Assembly (NCBI GenBank): GCA_029747585.1
Contig: JAPEVF010000766.1
Span: 1-21,586 of the forward strand
Length of the DNA: 21,586 nucleotides
Source of the DNA: Pleurotus djamor
Lineage: Eukaryota > Basidiomycota > Agaricomycetes > Agaricales > Pleurotaceae
Direction: 5' to 3'
The translations under genes and the position numbers were made by a program. Of this stretch, positions 1 to 13,476 are shown in pieces; positions within the stretch are counted from its first letter, which is position 1; every line of letters begins with the position of its first letter. The notes under the pieces were generated by a model. The model searched no databases, was not told where the DNA came from, and saw nothing but the letters and a program-made list of their open reading frames with translations.

Positions 1-551
1 AACACTCCTCTCACAGTGCTAATAATACTTCAAAGGTCACACGGATGAACGCATCTTCCAACTCTGCTTTCAGTACTGGCAAAGTACTGGTGGGGCGAGA
101 TGAGTGTTTAACGTTCCCCTCCGGAGCCGGAATTGTCTACATAACTTCTCGCTGCCGACTGGGGAGTCACGGGTCCTTCAGGCAAAGGCTAACCTGCGAG
201 TTCCGTTGAGAAAAATTCCATGATATACCGACGCGGTGGTTGTGGATTCCATCACATGCGTCAATCAATCCAGAAAATGGTAAGCACAAGCATTCCTTGT
301 ACTCCCGTGCCTTTCGTCTCTAACCCTATCAACCCGAAGCATGTACTTGCTCGCTTCCGTGGAGTAACGTTCATTTCCCTCCAGGAAGGCGCGTCTCTTA
401 CTGACATCCTGGCTGGAGCTCTCCGATGTTGAATGATATTATAAATCTTCTCTATGAACTATTCCTCGTCGCTCTGGTGCATGAAATACTCCTCATTGTT
501 ATCGGGGGCCGACTGCTTTCCCTCGGTCCCGCCGTTTTGGTTTCTGTCTCA
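1..551. other. Upstream flank of VP1, no gene recognised
   Basis: Short open frames occur here but none has a start context, splice pattern or recognisable motif that supports a gene. The first 50 bases resemble 4770-4815 (shared CCTCTCACA, TACTTC and CACGGATGA words in the same order). The left edge of the window therefore probably lies inside the upstream part of the duplicated peroxidase unit. Confidence 0.4.
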
Positions 552-608
552 CCGTCTGTCTTGTTTTCATCGCCCATCAGAGCCGTCATTTTGGGCTGTG
601 AGTCTTTT
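552..608 (+). promoter_or_regulatory. Conserved upstream block of VP1 promoter
   Basis: This stretch matches 5552-5610 upstream of VP2 almost base for base. Shared words, in order, are CCGTCTGTCT, TTTTCATC, CCCATCAG, CCGTCA and TGTGAGTCT. It lies 314 bp before the VP1 ATG, against 303 bp for the VP2 copy. It is either a retained regulatory module or residual duplication identity; the sequence alone cannot decide. Confidence 0.5.
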
Positions 609-761
609 CCAACTGACAAACCGGAGACGCGATTCTCACCTGCGTAATATGTTTTCAGCGGTCAACACGCTTGTACAGCTGCTATTCTTGTCTTGTATGT
701 TGGGTCAACCGTCGTGTACTGTGCCATCGAGCGCATGCCGGGTGTTTGCTATTTGCTGCGA

Positions 762-800
762 TCGGATTGGTTAGCAACCCTGTAGCCTTGGAGTATAAAA
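762..800 (+). promoter_or_regulatory. VP1 core promoter: reverse CCAAT and TATA box
   Basis: TCGGATTGG at 762-770 carries a reverse CCAAT box and TATAAAA sits at 794-800, 66 bp before the ATG. The same pair, with the identical TCGGATTGG word and nearly the same spacing, precedes VP2. TATA boxes at this distance are usual for strongly inducible secreted oxidase genes of basidiomycetes. Confidence 0.75.
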
Positions 801-865
801 GTCCAACTGAAATCCCTTCAACATCTTCAAGACATACTCTAGTCTTTCAGCTCCAGTATATCGCA

Positions 866-2730
<1,865 letters not shown>

Positions 2731-3349
2731 TTTATGGATCGACAGGGTGAAGATGTTTAAATCTGGATCTCCTTCGGAAATTGTGTATTCGATATGCCGT
2801 TTAGATGTTTGTTCATTTGACTTGACTTGAATCTATTCTTTTGCTACAAACGGCCGTAGTGGTGTTTGGTGGGCCTTCTCGTGCGCTCCCCTATCCTTAC
2901 CCCTTGCGACCTTGTCGACTCCTATTGTCTCCTGAATATTGATCCTGCCACAGCACCCTTGGCTCAGTGCTGAAGTTGAAGCACTGACTGGTTGTCGACC
3001 GAACAGCTTGGTGGGTACCTGCGCGAATATCGACGTTGAAGTCCCTCCAGGTAGGAAGTCTCTCTCTGGAGCCTGCTTTCCCTTTTCTCAGACTCTGTTC
3101 GCTCAAAAGTCTACAGCTACTATTTTCCTGTAAAGTTCTCACCAGCACCTCAGGGTTCGACTCTCCAAGTCACCACTCCTCGCAGCTTTGGACCACTTCG
3201 CAGGCTATCTTCACACATCCCTACGCGCGTCCATTTCTAAGGATCTCAGGCTGGTCCACCTGAGGTGATTCACCGTACCTCGCGCATCACATCACATATA
3301 TACTCTATATATATAGATATCAGCTCACTCGGGTCATCGAGCTATGATG

Positions 3350-3382
3350 GTTCATCTTTTGTTCATCTTTTGTTCATCTTTT
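3350..3382 (+). repeat. 11-bp tandem triplicate
   Basis: The unit GTTCATCTTTT occurs three times head to tail and is followed by TG. It lies about 620 bp after the VP1 stop codon, beside an alternating TA run at about 3297-3320. No function is evident; replication slippage is the simplest origin. Confidence 0.85.
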
Positions 3383-4769
3383 TGCTCAGGTTGGATCAAT
3401 CAACATTAATGATTCGTCCATACCCATATTAATCATTGGAACTAGCCGAGCGAAGTCTACCTGGGTAGCTCATCATTTTATGTCAGAAGGCTGCTGAAGA
3501 TATTGATGTACGTTCAGCGTCGAATGAGACTTCTGTGACTCGGCTAAGTGCGGTCGACGTTCAAATGTTCAAGATTCGTAAATCAAGGCACACGAAGTCC
3601 GTTCTTTGTCCATCCACTCACCGGTGACACCGGCTACGTCGTTAGCCCAAGAAATAAGCTTCTCTCTTCTCAAGGTTCCCTTCTTCGGTATCCCCATCAT
3701 CAAAGTGACCCATGTGCACAAGATCACTTTCAACGAATGAGCTTTGAAGGCTGAGTAATCCGCGGAAATTGTGAGCTCCATTCATCTGGTGGGGGAATAA
3801 AACCGACATCGATCGACTTCGAGTGCCACACACAGAGTAGCATGTGCTTGCCCTCTCTAGATTTATGGGAAGAATACATCGGCATAGGAGGCGTAGTTGA
3901 CGGAAAGTATAGAATGATGTACGCTACATGACTCACTTTTACACATTTTTGGGTCAGTGAAACGATAGCTGGATGGAGAGTGAGAGATCCTAGCTCACTT
4001 CCTATTCGATATGCGAGATATACGAAGCACCAGTGATCCGTGGCGTCAGTATTTAGGATTTTAGGAAATTGGGATATTTGGCGGCTACTTTATGCTTAAT
4101 GCGTCTGATCCCACGATGTTGCTTCTTCTTTACATCTTCGCGACTTAACCTACGCTATAGGCGTCAACTTATCTGTATACCTACTAATGCGGGGCGTTGT
4201 GACGGATCTATCCCTCAGACTCACAGAGTCGAGTGCTTGAACAACAGCTGGGATTTATGATAAGATTTGCCCACAGAACTGACTCCTAGCAGCTCAAGTA
4301 CGCTGGGCGGTTTACTACTAGTCTTCTATCTCCACCTTTTCTGTGCTAGGGAAAGACTGGCATGCTGGGAAGAGACTCCTTGGCAGGAGACTTGCAGGAG
4401 ACAGTTCGAGTCCCCGCCTCCTATTTCAGCTCCTGTCGGAGATTGTGGTACGGCATTGCTGCTTTGGGTTTTCAACATTCCAACTTGCACTCAACCACCT
4501 TATCCCTTCTTTCTAACTTTTTCTCGGCTCGGACACTACTGCCAACGGAACCGCTGCTTGAAATAACCATGAGATCTGAGGGAAATAACTGAGTGAACGT
4601 CATTGGTTAGCAAGGACTCGTGTATCATCCCCGAGTCGTCCCCGACGGCGTCCTGTCCTATGTACCTTCTCAGTGGTATGTGCTCTCCGAGACCTCCGTG
4701 AGATCTCAGTCTTACGTTTTGAACGACCAGTATGGAGCCGAATCCTATCCTCGGCTCCATGCCTTCCAT

Positions 4770-4815
4770 TGACAATCCTCTCACAAATAGTACTTCGAAT
4801 ATCTCACGGATGACT
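4770..4815 (+). repeat. Segment resembling window positions 1-50
   Basis: The words CCTCTCACA, TACTTC, TCTCACGGATGA appear here in the same order and spacing as at the left end of the window, with small indels. Together with the 552/5552 block this suggests that each peroxidase copy was duplicated with at least about 0.9 kb of upstream DNA. The similarity is short, so chance is not excluded. Confidence 0.4.
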
Positions 4816-5551
4816 GTTTTTTGGTCATATTCTCAGGTCCTCTGACCTCCTGGAAGTCTCAACCAGCCGATTTACGCTGATGAGGCTGCCCGGCTTGTCG
4901 GTGCTTATCACTTTGCGGGTTTTCCTGGGAATTGTTCCGCGTAGGCAAAGGGTACCATTCCATCCGCTTCTCCTGACCCAAGAAATAAGCGCAGTGGATG
5001 CTCGCGCTTCCCAAGGGTTACAACTCTCTCAGTATGATGGTCTACCGAGGAATGACTTTTGCACGCGAACGTGTACTGGTGAGACCTTCGGTTCCCGAGG
5101 AGACTTGATTGACCTGCTGGACTGAAGCGACCTGGATGTCTGCATTTGGGTATTTGACATCGTAACCACATCCAATCTTGACAATTGGGTAAAGCCGGGA
5201 CAGTAATTGTAACCATTGCGCCGGGACGAGACCACATTGCCTCGATTTCTTCGAAGGTGAGCAAACAACTTCGCCGCCCATGGCGTTATCTGACCCGCTG
5301 CTAGCGTGCGACATAGCGGAGAGATGTACGGTAGCTTGGACACTGAGGTTCTGCACGCTAGGCCAATCGCTGGAAAAAGGGCATCGCTTTCTGGCACCGC
5401 TCCGTCTAGCATGGTCCTCTAAATGACGGTTGCAGGCGACACATATCTTCAACTGCAGTGCATGAGCGACTTGACGCCGTGCTCTCACTCCAGCTTGAAT
5501 CGGGGCCCAACCGCCTTGAACGTGGTCCGTACCTTCGAATTCCCATCGCCG

Positions 5552-5610
5552 CCGTCTGTCTCATTTTCATCACCCATCAGGTCCGTCACTTTGGTTTGTG
5601 AGTCTCTTTT
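5552..5610 (+). promoter_or_regulatory. Conserved upstream block of VP2 promoter
   Basis: This is the counterpart of 552-608 upstream of VP1. The two differ at scattered positions while the surrounding promoter DNA has diverged much more. It lies 303 bp before the VP2 ATG. Confidence 0.5.
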
Positions 5611-5755
5611 GCATGTATCAAATTTCTTACGATGTGCTATGCTTCCAGCGATAAGCCCGTCCTTTGTACTAAGATTTTCCTCATGCTCGCATATGCTCGT
5701 TTCCCTCACTCCAAAGTAGTGGGTCAAAGATAAGGATATGCTCAGCTCACTACGC

Positions 5756-5795
5756 TCGGATTGGCTCGCAATTGCATGGGTCTCGACGTATAAAA
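5756..5795 (+). promoter_or_regulatory. VP2 core promoter: reverse CCAAT and TATA box
   Basis: TCGGATTGG at 5756-5764 and TATAAAA at 5789-5795 repeat the VP1 arrangement. The TATA box starts 66 bp before the ATG. The 5' leaders of both genes also end with the same TCGCA directly before ATGGTCTTC. Confidence 0.75.
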
Positions 5796-5854
5796 GGTGG
5801 ATTGAAGTCCTTTAACCCCAAGGCATTCTCTCGTCTTACAGTCTTATCATCGCA

Positions 5855-7743
<1,889 letters not shown>

Positions 7744-8858
7744 ATGTGGATGTGCAGAAGATGTATGAATATAGGTTTTTTTTTCTTTACGGAAAAGGTT
7801 TCTCTATCGTTGTTCGAATGTATGTGTTTGTTACCTTGATCTGAGATCAAACAACTCTGTTATTACCCCACACTCATACCGATCATGATCGGCAACGCCG
7901 CGAGATTGATTCATGGAGGAACTTTCGTGAGCTTCCGAGCTTCTTGCGCTACAAGAGTGTGCAATGGGTGGGGCATCCCCTTCCTCATTTTTGAGCTGAG
8001 CCACTCATTGGCCGCGCATCTCATATCTTCTTGCCTTGTACTCATTTTCGCATTTTCATCACTCGATCGCATCTATTTTGCGCAATCATCTATGACCGTG
8101 GTATCGCCCCTCATGTCATGGATGTCCTCGTGTGAAGATAAGTATGAGAGACATCCTCGGCTGTACTAAGTCTCCTCCGACTCGGAGTCACGATACATGG
8201 AGCGTAAGCTTTGTTAAGCCCGTCAATCAGCCGACATTTCTCGGTCTTTCCCTCGACTCAATGGTACCTACTTGAGACTGATATGGTCCACATACCGTTT
8301 GATGGGACCACAATTACGCCCCTTGAAAGACCTTCGAGAGTCGGATGGTGGCTCTGCACGAGGGGAGATTGGGTAGGTAGCCTTGATAAGATGGCGATAA
8401 ATGGGTAATGGATTGAAGGAAGGGATGTTACAAGGAATACAGAGTGACAACTACACGACCCAAGGCCATTAGGATCTATGGCTACAAATATGAAGGGATG
8501 TGATGATAATGAGGTCGAAATAGAAAAACACCGAGAGACTGGAAATATAATTGATACAAGTAAATGGTGGTAATTGGGGAATGAATGATAATGTGGGGTC
8601 GATCGTCCAGGATACTGTTGGGTACATATCTATCGTCAGAGGTATCAAAGGGAAAAGGGAAGTAAAGGACTAGTCCATTCAAAAGCAGNAAAGCGCCACG
8701 ATAGAGCAGCGTTCGTGTTATTGAAAACGAGAGGAGGTGGGTAAAGAAAGGAATTGGTTATGATAATAGTCTGAGATGATGAGAGTCCTTGAAGCAGAAT
8801 GCGAATTACGAAGTAGGAGAAATGTATGGCTTGAGAAGCTTTTGATGCATTTGAGGAA
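7744..8858. other. Convergent intergenic region between VP2 and laccase
   Basis: This 1.1 kb holds the 3' ends of VP2 (plus) and the laccase (minus). I see no gene with a splice pattern or motif. A plus-strand open frame at 7885-8169 begins about 140 bp after the VP2 stop but has no recognisable features. Base 8689 is an N, so at least one base is unresolved here. No clear AATAAA signal follows either stop codon. Confidence 0.5.
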
Positions 8859-10931
8859 TTACGAATTGGGAACTTGCTTGTTGTATTCTTCGTACAGAGG
8901 ACAAAGTTCGTACCATTCAGCTACGCACGTAAAGTAATTAGCTGATTGGAGCAAACGGGAGCGAGACTGGACGCTTACGAGGTGGTTGTTGGTCACTGAG
9001 GGCCATGTCAGGAGGATTCTCAGCAAGGACAACAGCGAGGCCGAGCTCCAAGTGCCAATCGACGTGACTGTCATCATAATGAGCGTCAGATTCGACAGGA
9101 TGGATGTGGTCACCTACCAATGAAGGAACCAAGGTCCATTATTATCGGTGACAAACCGAATGGTGACGTTGTCTCCAGCAGAGCCGACAGAGACGACATC
9201 GCGACGGACAGGATTCTCGTAGTTATAGACGGTGCTACCAGCGCTGCGAACAACAGAGAAGGTGTGCTGGAGGGAAGGGTGGTCAGTTGAATTAGGAGGA
9301 TTTGTGTGCTGCGAAGAAACTCACGCCGTGAAGATGGAAAGGATGCTGGTGATTTACAAGTCAGTAAAGAAAAAGAATGGGAAGATGCTTTCAACGTACA
9401 GGTCCGCCAACGACACCACCAGGCATCGAAATTTCAATGACTTTGTTTGGTGGAAGCGTATAAACGCCACCATGTGGGAGCAGGCTTTGCGCAGACTGAG
9501 CCCCGCTTAGAATTTGGAGTAAGACTGGTACCGTGGGTGGTTCGAAAGCGACACCGTTGGTCGTGAACTTTGTTGACATAGGGTCGAACGAAAAGGCAAG
9601 GTTCAGAGCGACGTCGGCACCGCCAGGGAAGGGAAGCCCAGGTGCAGGAGGGTTATGGAGTGGGTGGAGATCCCATTCGTACAAGGGGTTGGTGAAGGGG
9701 ATGTACGGAGTGGTGGGGTCGACCTTGGGGGCACCTTTGTAACGAAGGATAGCCGAATTGATGCCGTTTTCGAAGCCTTGAGGACCGGCATTGGGGTTCG
9801 CGCGGATCCAGTAGTTACCAATGGGCTGGTTCGCGTGTAAGACGAAGGAATAACGTTGAGCTAGGCGCAGTTAAGATGATCAGAACGTGGCTTTTCCAGA
9901 TTGAAAGATGACTTACAGGCGAAAATGTCGATAGAATCAACGGGAAGAGGGTGGACGTTTTCGCCATCAGCTTCGATGACGTTCAGGTAATGCCCATCGA
10001 TGGTAAAGTTGTAGTTGGGCTCGCAGGCGATGTTGATAAGTCGAATGCGGTAGCGCTTGCCTTGCTCGACGTTGAGGACGTACAGAGGAACTTGAGACCC
10101 ATTCTGGGCGCGACCGATGCCATTGAAGACGGTCAAATCGGGAGTTGGCGCGCGGCCTTGGTGGCCGAGGGTTTCTGCATTCGTGTGATACCAGTCTCCG
10201 ACCGTGAGGACGGTAGATTCTGCAAAGCTGACTCAGCACCCATGGTCGGATACAAAAGCAAGGTACGAGTACGAACCATCATCAACATCGTATAGATCTT
10301 CGGGACACATGGTCATTGATTGGTATAGGTAGATGCAGAAGAAGCGTACCTTTGTGAGGATCGCAGGGGTCATAGATAACGAACGGCCCTCGGAGACCAT
10401 CACAGTATTGGGTACTATGATGGGCATGATACCAGAAAGTGCCAGCTTGGTCGGGAACATGAAATTTGTATTCGAAGGAGTTTTGAGGGGTGATTGGACA
10501 TTGGGTGATGAAAGCGGGTCCGTCTGCCCAAGTTGACTTTTCTTGAAAGAGTCCGTGCCAATGCTGCAGAGGGGTCGGAATATGAGGGAACTAGTCGAAG
10601 GGCATAATAATATCAAACTCACGATACTGGTGGAGGTCCTCATCCGCGTATCTTTCAGGGAGTTGACAACGTTCAAGCTGAATTCATCGCCTTTCACCCC
10701 TCTGATGAGTGGTCCGGGAAATTGGCCATTTGCGACTACGGCTCTATCGGAGAAGTTGAACAACTTGACTTCGCGCTAAGGGGTGGAAAGGAATACTTAC
10801 TCGCGACGAAACCCATCCGGCTGCACCAGTCTGTTGACGATATCAAGAGTGCCCACTGGACCTATTGCGGCATTTGATGACGAAAGGATTGAAAGGACAG
10901 TTATTGAAAACGAGAGGATGTGCTTGATCAT
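8859..10931 (-). CDS. Laccase (multicopper oxidase), 10 exons
   Basis: Secreted laccase; the family oxidises phenols with four-electron reduction of O2 to water. Minus-strand exons in coding order: 10931-10801, 10743-10623, 10563-10350, 10297-10277, 10219-9917, 9860-9400, 9345-9325, 9266-9118, 9067-8979, 8920-8859. They total 1572 nt, 523 aa, the usual size for basidiomycete laccases. A signal peptide covers about residues 1-22 (ends near Asn-Ala-Ala). Copper loops: L1 HWHG at 85-88, L2 [12 protein letters not shown] at 129-140, L3 HPFHLHGH at 418-425, L4 [12 protein letters not shown] at 473-484. The T1 cysteine is 474 and the axial position is Leu484, usually linked with intermediate redox potential. 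L2 departs from the common HSHLSTQYCDG form. Two 21-nt micro-exons occur: one encodes LYDVDD, the other exactly the HPFHLHG loop. The gene converges on VP2. I assign no paralogue symbol. Confidence 0.95.
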
Positions 10932-12095
10932 AGGAAAAAGAGATTAGAAACGAATGAAAATGGGAAAGTCAGGAAATCGTTAGCTCAGGATATAAGTAGT
11001 TGCCACGGCGCAATTTTAGCCTTCCGTTTATCCGTCAATGCAATGGTTACGAGGCATTCTCGTCAGCGACAGGTCACAGTGCGCTTCGCTGTCCGGCATG
11101 GTTGGGCTAAAGTAGCTCAAGTTGGCTTGTCATGAATGCAGTTTGTCAGTTGTATCAGCCATTTGACCCTGACGCGTTGACATCGAGGATGAAGCGGAGG
11201 ACTCGGGATTGTGACGAAGGCCCATGTCGTGTGACAGGACGAATGACAAGGTCGAGCCCGAGCAATGTTCAGGTTGCTTCCGTCGGTAAACGAGCGAAAC
11301 ATACGTCAAGGATTACTTGTATTCAGAGTGCCGAGCCGCATTGCATAGCGAAGACTCGACATGATCGTTAGGGCCCGCCGAACCATCTGGAGCCAGGCAT
11401 CGCCAGCCAAGTTGATGAGAACTTCGTCGAAGGAGTCTCGCTCAGCCCAGAGTCGAAGGGACAGCATAAGTATGGTGATGGGTTACAAACCATGATAGAC
11501 GCAGTATATATCCATTCCGCTGGCCAGGTCATCGGGTGCGTTGGATGAGTTAGCGATATTAGCTTCTTGCTAAGCACACTTCTGGCAGGTCACTAGCCAT
11601 TTGGTGGGGTCTAGCGCTCTCTAATCGCTCCAATTACGAAGATGCTAAAGGAGTCCTGCGTCGTGGCTGAGAGGCAGAACAGTGTTGAAGTAGTTCGAAC
11701 TTCGATGTTTGTTTTTCAATTTTTTAATCGCAGATCACGAGGCGAATGACCCTGACAGGATAGGAGCTCCTACCAACGTTGGATGAATAAATTCGCTGGA
11801 CTTGGATGCTTCATTTTAGGAAGCAAGGAAAAATTGCTAGTAAATATGCTCAGATATCGTCTAGAGTAGTACGCTCTCTTACAGTACGACCGTTTTTTCA
11901 AGTTGAGTTAATCATCTTGCAAGCGTGGCTGCGCAAGAAGCGTTTGCAACTTAATCAACGGAACCATCATTAGTAGAGGATAAAGCTTGCTGTTATGTAC
12001 CTGTAGCAAACCTTCGAAGCGTCTCTGACTTCGTCGTCCTGGTTGGCCGGAGCAGCTGTTCGTGGGGGCCCCTGGTGTGAGACAGGAGATTCTTC
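10932..12095. other. Laccase upstream region, no firm gene
   Basis: This region contains the laccase promoter. A minus-strand frame at 11306-11467 encodes 53 residues with a coding-like, amphipathic pattern (start MLSLRLWAERDSF). It lacks a supported splice link to neighbouring frames, so I do not call it a gene. Nothing else stands out. Confidence 0.35.
10988..10996 (-). promoter_or_regulatory. TATA-like element of the laccase promoter
   Basis: On the minus strand the sequence CTTATATCC lies about 57-65 bp before the laccase ATG at 10931, a spacing like that of the peroxidase TATA boxes. It is not a perfect TATAAA, so the assignment rests on position. Confidence 0.4.
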
Positions 12096-12359
12096 TCAGG
12101 TCACGCGACGAATCCAGGCACGGGCGGAAAAAATCCAAGAAAAATCCCGAAGAAATACATTCACCTCCCCAGCTCGCCAGACGTCGACTCGGACGCTGTC
12201 TTTGCTAAATCCAATGGTTATACTAGGCCTGACTTCTCCAAAAACCGTTAGAACCCGCTCAAGCACTCTGGACGCCGCAACCTCGCTCAGGAATCGCATG
12301 ACCTCCTCATCGATGGCCTCGCCCTGATGCACTCGGAGTCGTCTTTTGAGACTACCCAT
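12096..12359 (-). CDS. Possible coding segment, unknown protein
   Basis: An 87-residue minus-strand frame starts at an ATG at 12359. Its middle (about residues 20-75) has a regular hydrophobic pattern with few low-complexity runs, unlike the opposite-strand frame. After Arg-Arg near its end a GT...AG segment of only about 33 nt could be skipped to join a further frame of about 20 residues (GPPRTAAPANQ and onward), but that is shorter than other introns here. No domain is recognised. It could be a gene fragment or a chance frame. Confidence 0.25.
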   Translation of the reverse strand: MGSLKRRLRVHQGEAIDEEVMRFLSEVAASRVLERVLTVFGEVRPSITIGFSKDSVRVDVWRAGEVNVFLRDFSWIFSARAWIRRVT

Positions 12360-13476
12360 ACCATATCTTTATCTGGGGAATATGGTATTCAAAATGTGCT
12401 GCATCCACTCATGACTTTGTCAACTGAAAACTGGACGACACCGTGGACTTTCGACCCGTGCTGTAGTCTGAGTCGTCTGCTAGCCTGATGTTGGCCTTCC
12501 ACGTATCGAAGGGTTGTTGGTATCAGGTGAGTGATCAAGTCTTATATGTTGGTGATACTGTATTGATCATAGTACATTGCAGTCAGTCTGATCCAACCTG
12601 AGGGCATGCAGTAGGATGTTCATGACCAGCGTATGGCGTATCGGGAACAGAATACATTGATTCGCCTGACACAAACGTCTGCAGCCAGCATGGCTTCATA
12701 AATAGTGGTTACTGTCCACCTGGCCCGCGGAACGTCGGATGCGCCGCTGCCCTCCCCCTTTCGAGTAGGAAATCTTCCTTAGAGGGCGACCATACGATCA
12801 TTGTATCAAGAAATTGAGCAAGGTGGCTGCGTCAACATGCAGCACACTCTCCTTGTGCTTTGACCCAAGTAGGGCGTGTCCTAGAGGCTGCTAGAGAAGA
12901 TCCTCTCGCATTCTCTGCGTCGTGCGGAGTTGCCTGCGCTGCGTCCGCGAACCACTGGTTCCATGTCGGTTACATGGTCATGGATATGCCAAGGGGTATC
13001 AGAGAGCCATCTTGAAAACACTACGGTCATGGATTACCCTTTTTCGGGGTATTCTCGAGCGTTACAATCCTACTTCAATGATCGTAAGGTCAGTCCTTGG
13101 CCAGAGTAACCCTCGATGTTCTACTTACATCATATAACCAGGTTGAAGACGCTAGAAAAGGCCCGATGTGCGCTCCATACTCATATACGGCTCCGGGTTT
13201 CGAGCGTATGCCTTTCTACCACCCAGACATGGAGATGGTTGACAGTAGAGGAGAATGCCGAGTAGGCCGGCAGCACAGGCGCTTAGATCATCGGGCTGTG
13301 ACCATCGTGTGACTGATGTCACACGTGGTTGGTGGTTTGACCATCGCGTCCAGCTTGCTCTCCCTCTCTCTAACATCCCTCCCACCATCGACATAAATTA
13401 CCCTCCCATTGCTGACGCTGGGATTTCTAGACACGGGGCTCCGAATACTCCCAGTGCCATTAACGATTCTTCAGAC
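12360..13476. other. Intergenic stretch with a possible spliced frame
   Basis: On the plus strand a frame ending at 13083 and one at 13142-13312 can be joined over a plausible 58-nt GT-AG intron (13084-13141), giving about 110 residues ending in TGA. No ATG in a good context opens it and no motif is recognised. A pyrimidine-rich run near 13355-13390 looks like a transcription-start or leader region for the next gene. Confidence 0.3.

Larger units (their letters stand above)
2731..5551. other. Intergenic region between VP1 and VP2
   Basis: About 2.8 kb without a convincing gene. It starts with the VP1 3' flank and holds an 11-bp triplicate at 3350-3382 and an AT-rich run near 3297-3320. One spliced open frame is possible (about 2939-3050 joined to about 3151-3261 over a GT-AG intron), but it has no good start or recognisable motif. 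Near 4640-4780 one frame reads coding-like on the plus strand and then hits stops, which could be a decayed gene. From about 4770 the sequence begins to resemble the left end of the window. Confidence 0.4.

Noticed and set aside
2939..3263. Two plus-strand frames joinable over a GT-AG intron after VP1
   Set aside because: No start codon in a good context, no recognisable motif, and no counterpart after VP2. Probably 3' flank of VP1.
3297..3320. Alternating TA stretch as a promoter
   Set aside because: No gene starts downstream within several hundred bases on either strand; it is probably simple AT-rich sequence.
12922..13312. Spliced plus-strand frame of about 110 residues
   Set aside because: The join is phase-consistent, but there is no ATG at the start and no motif, so it is described only as part of the intergenic stretch.
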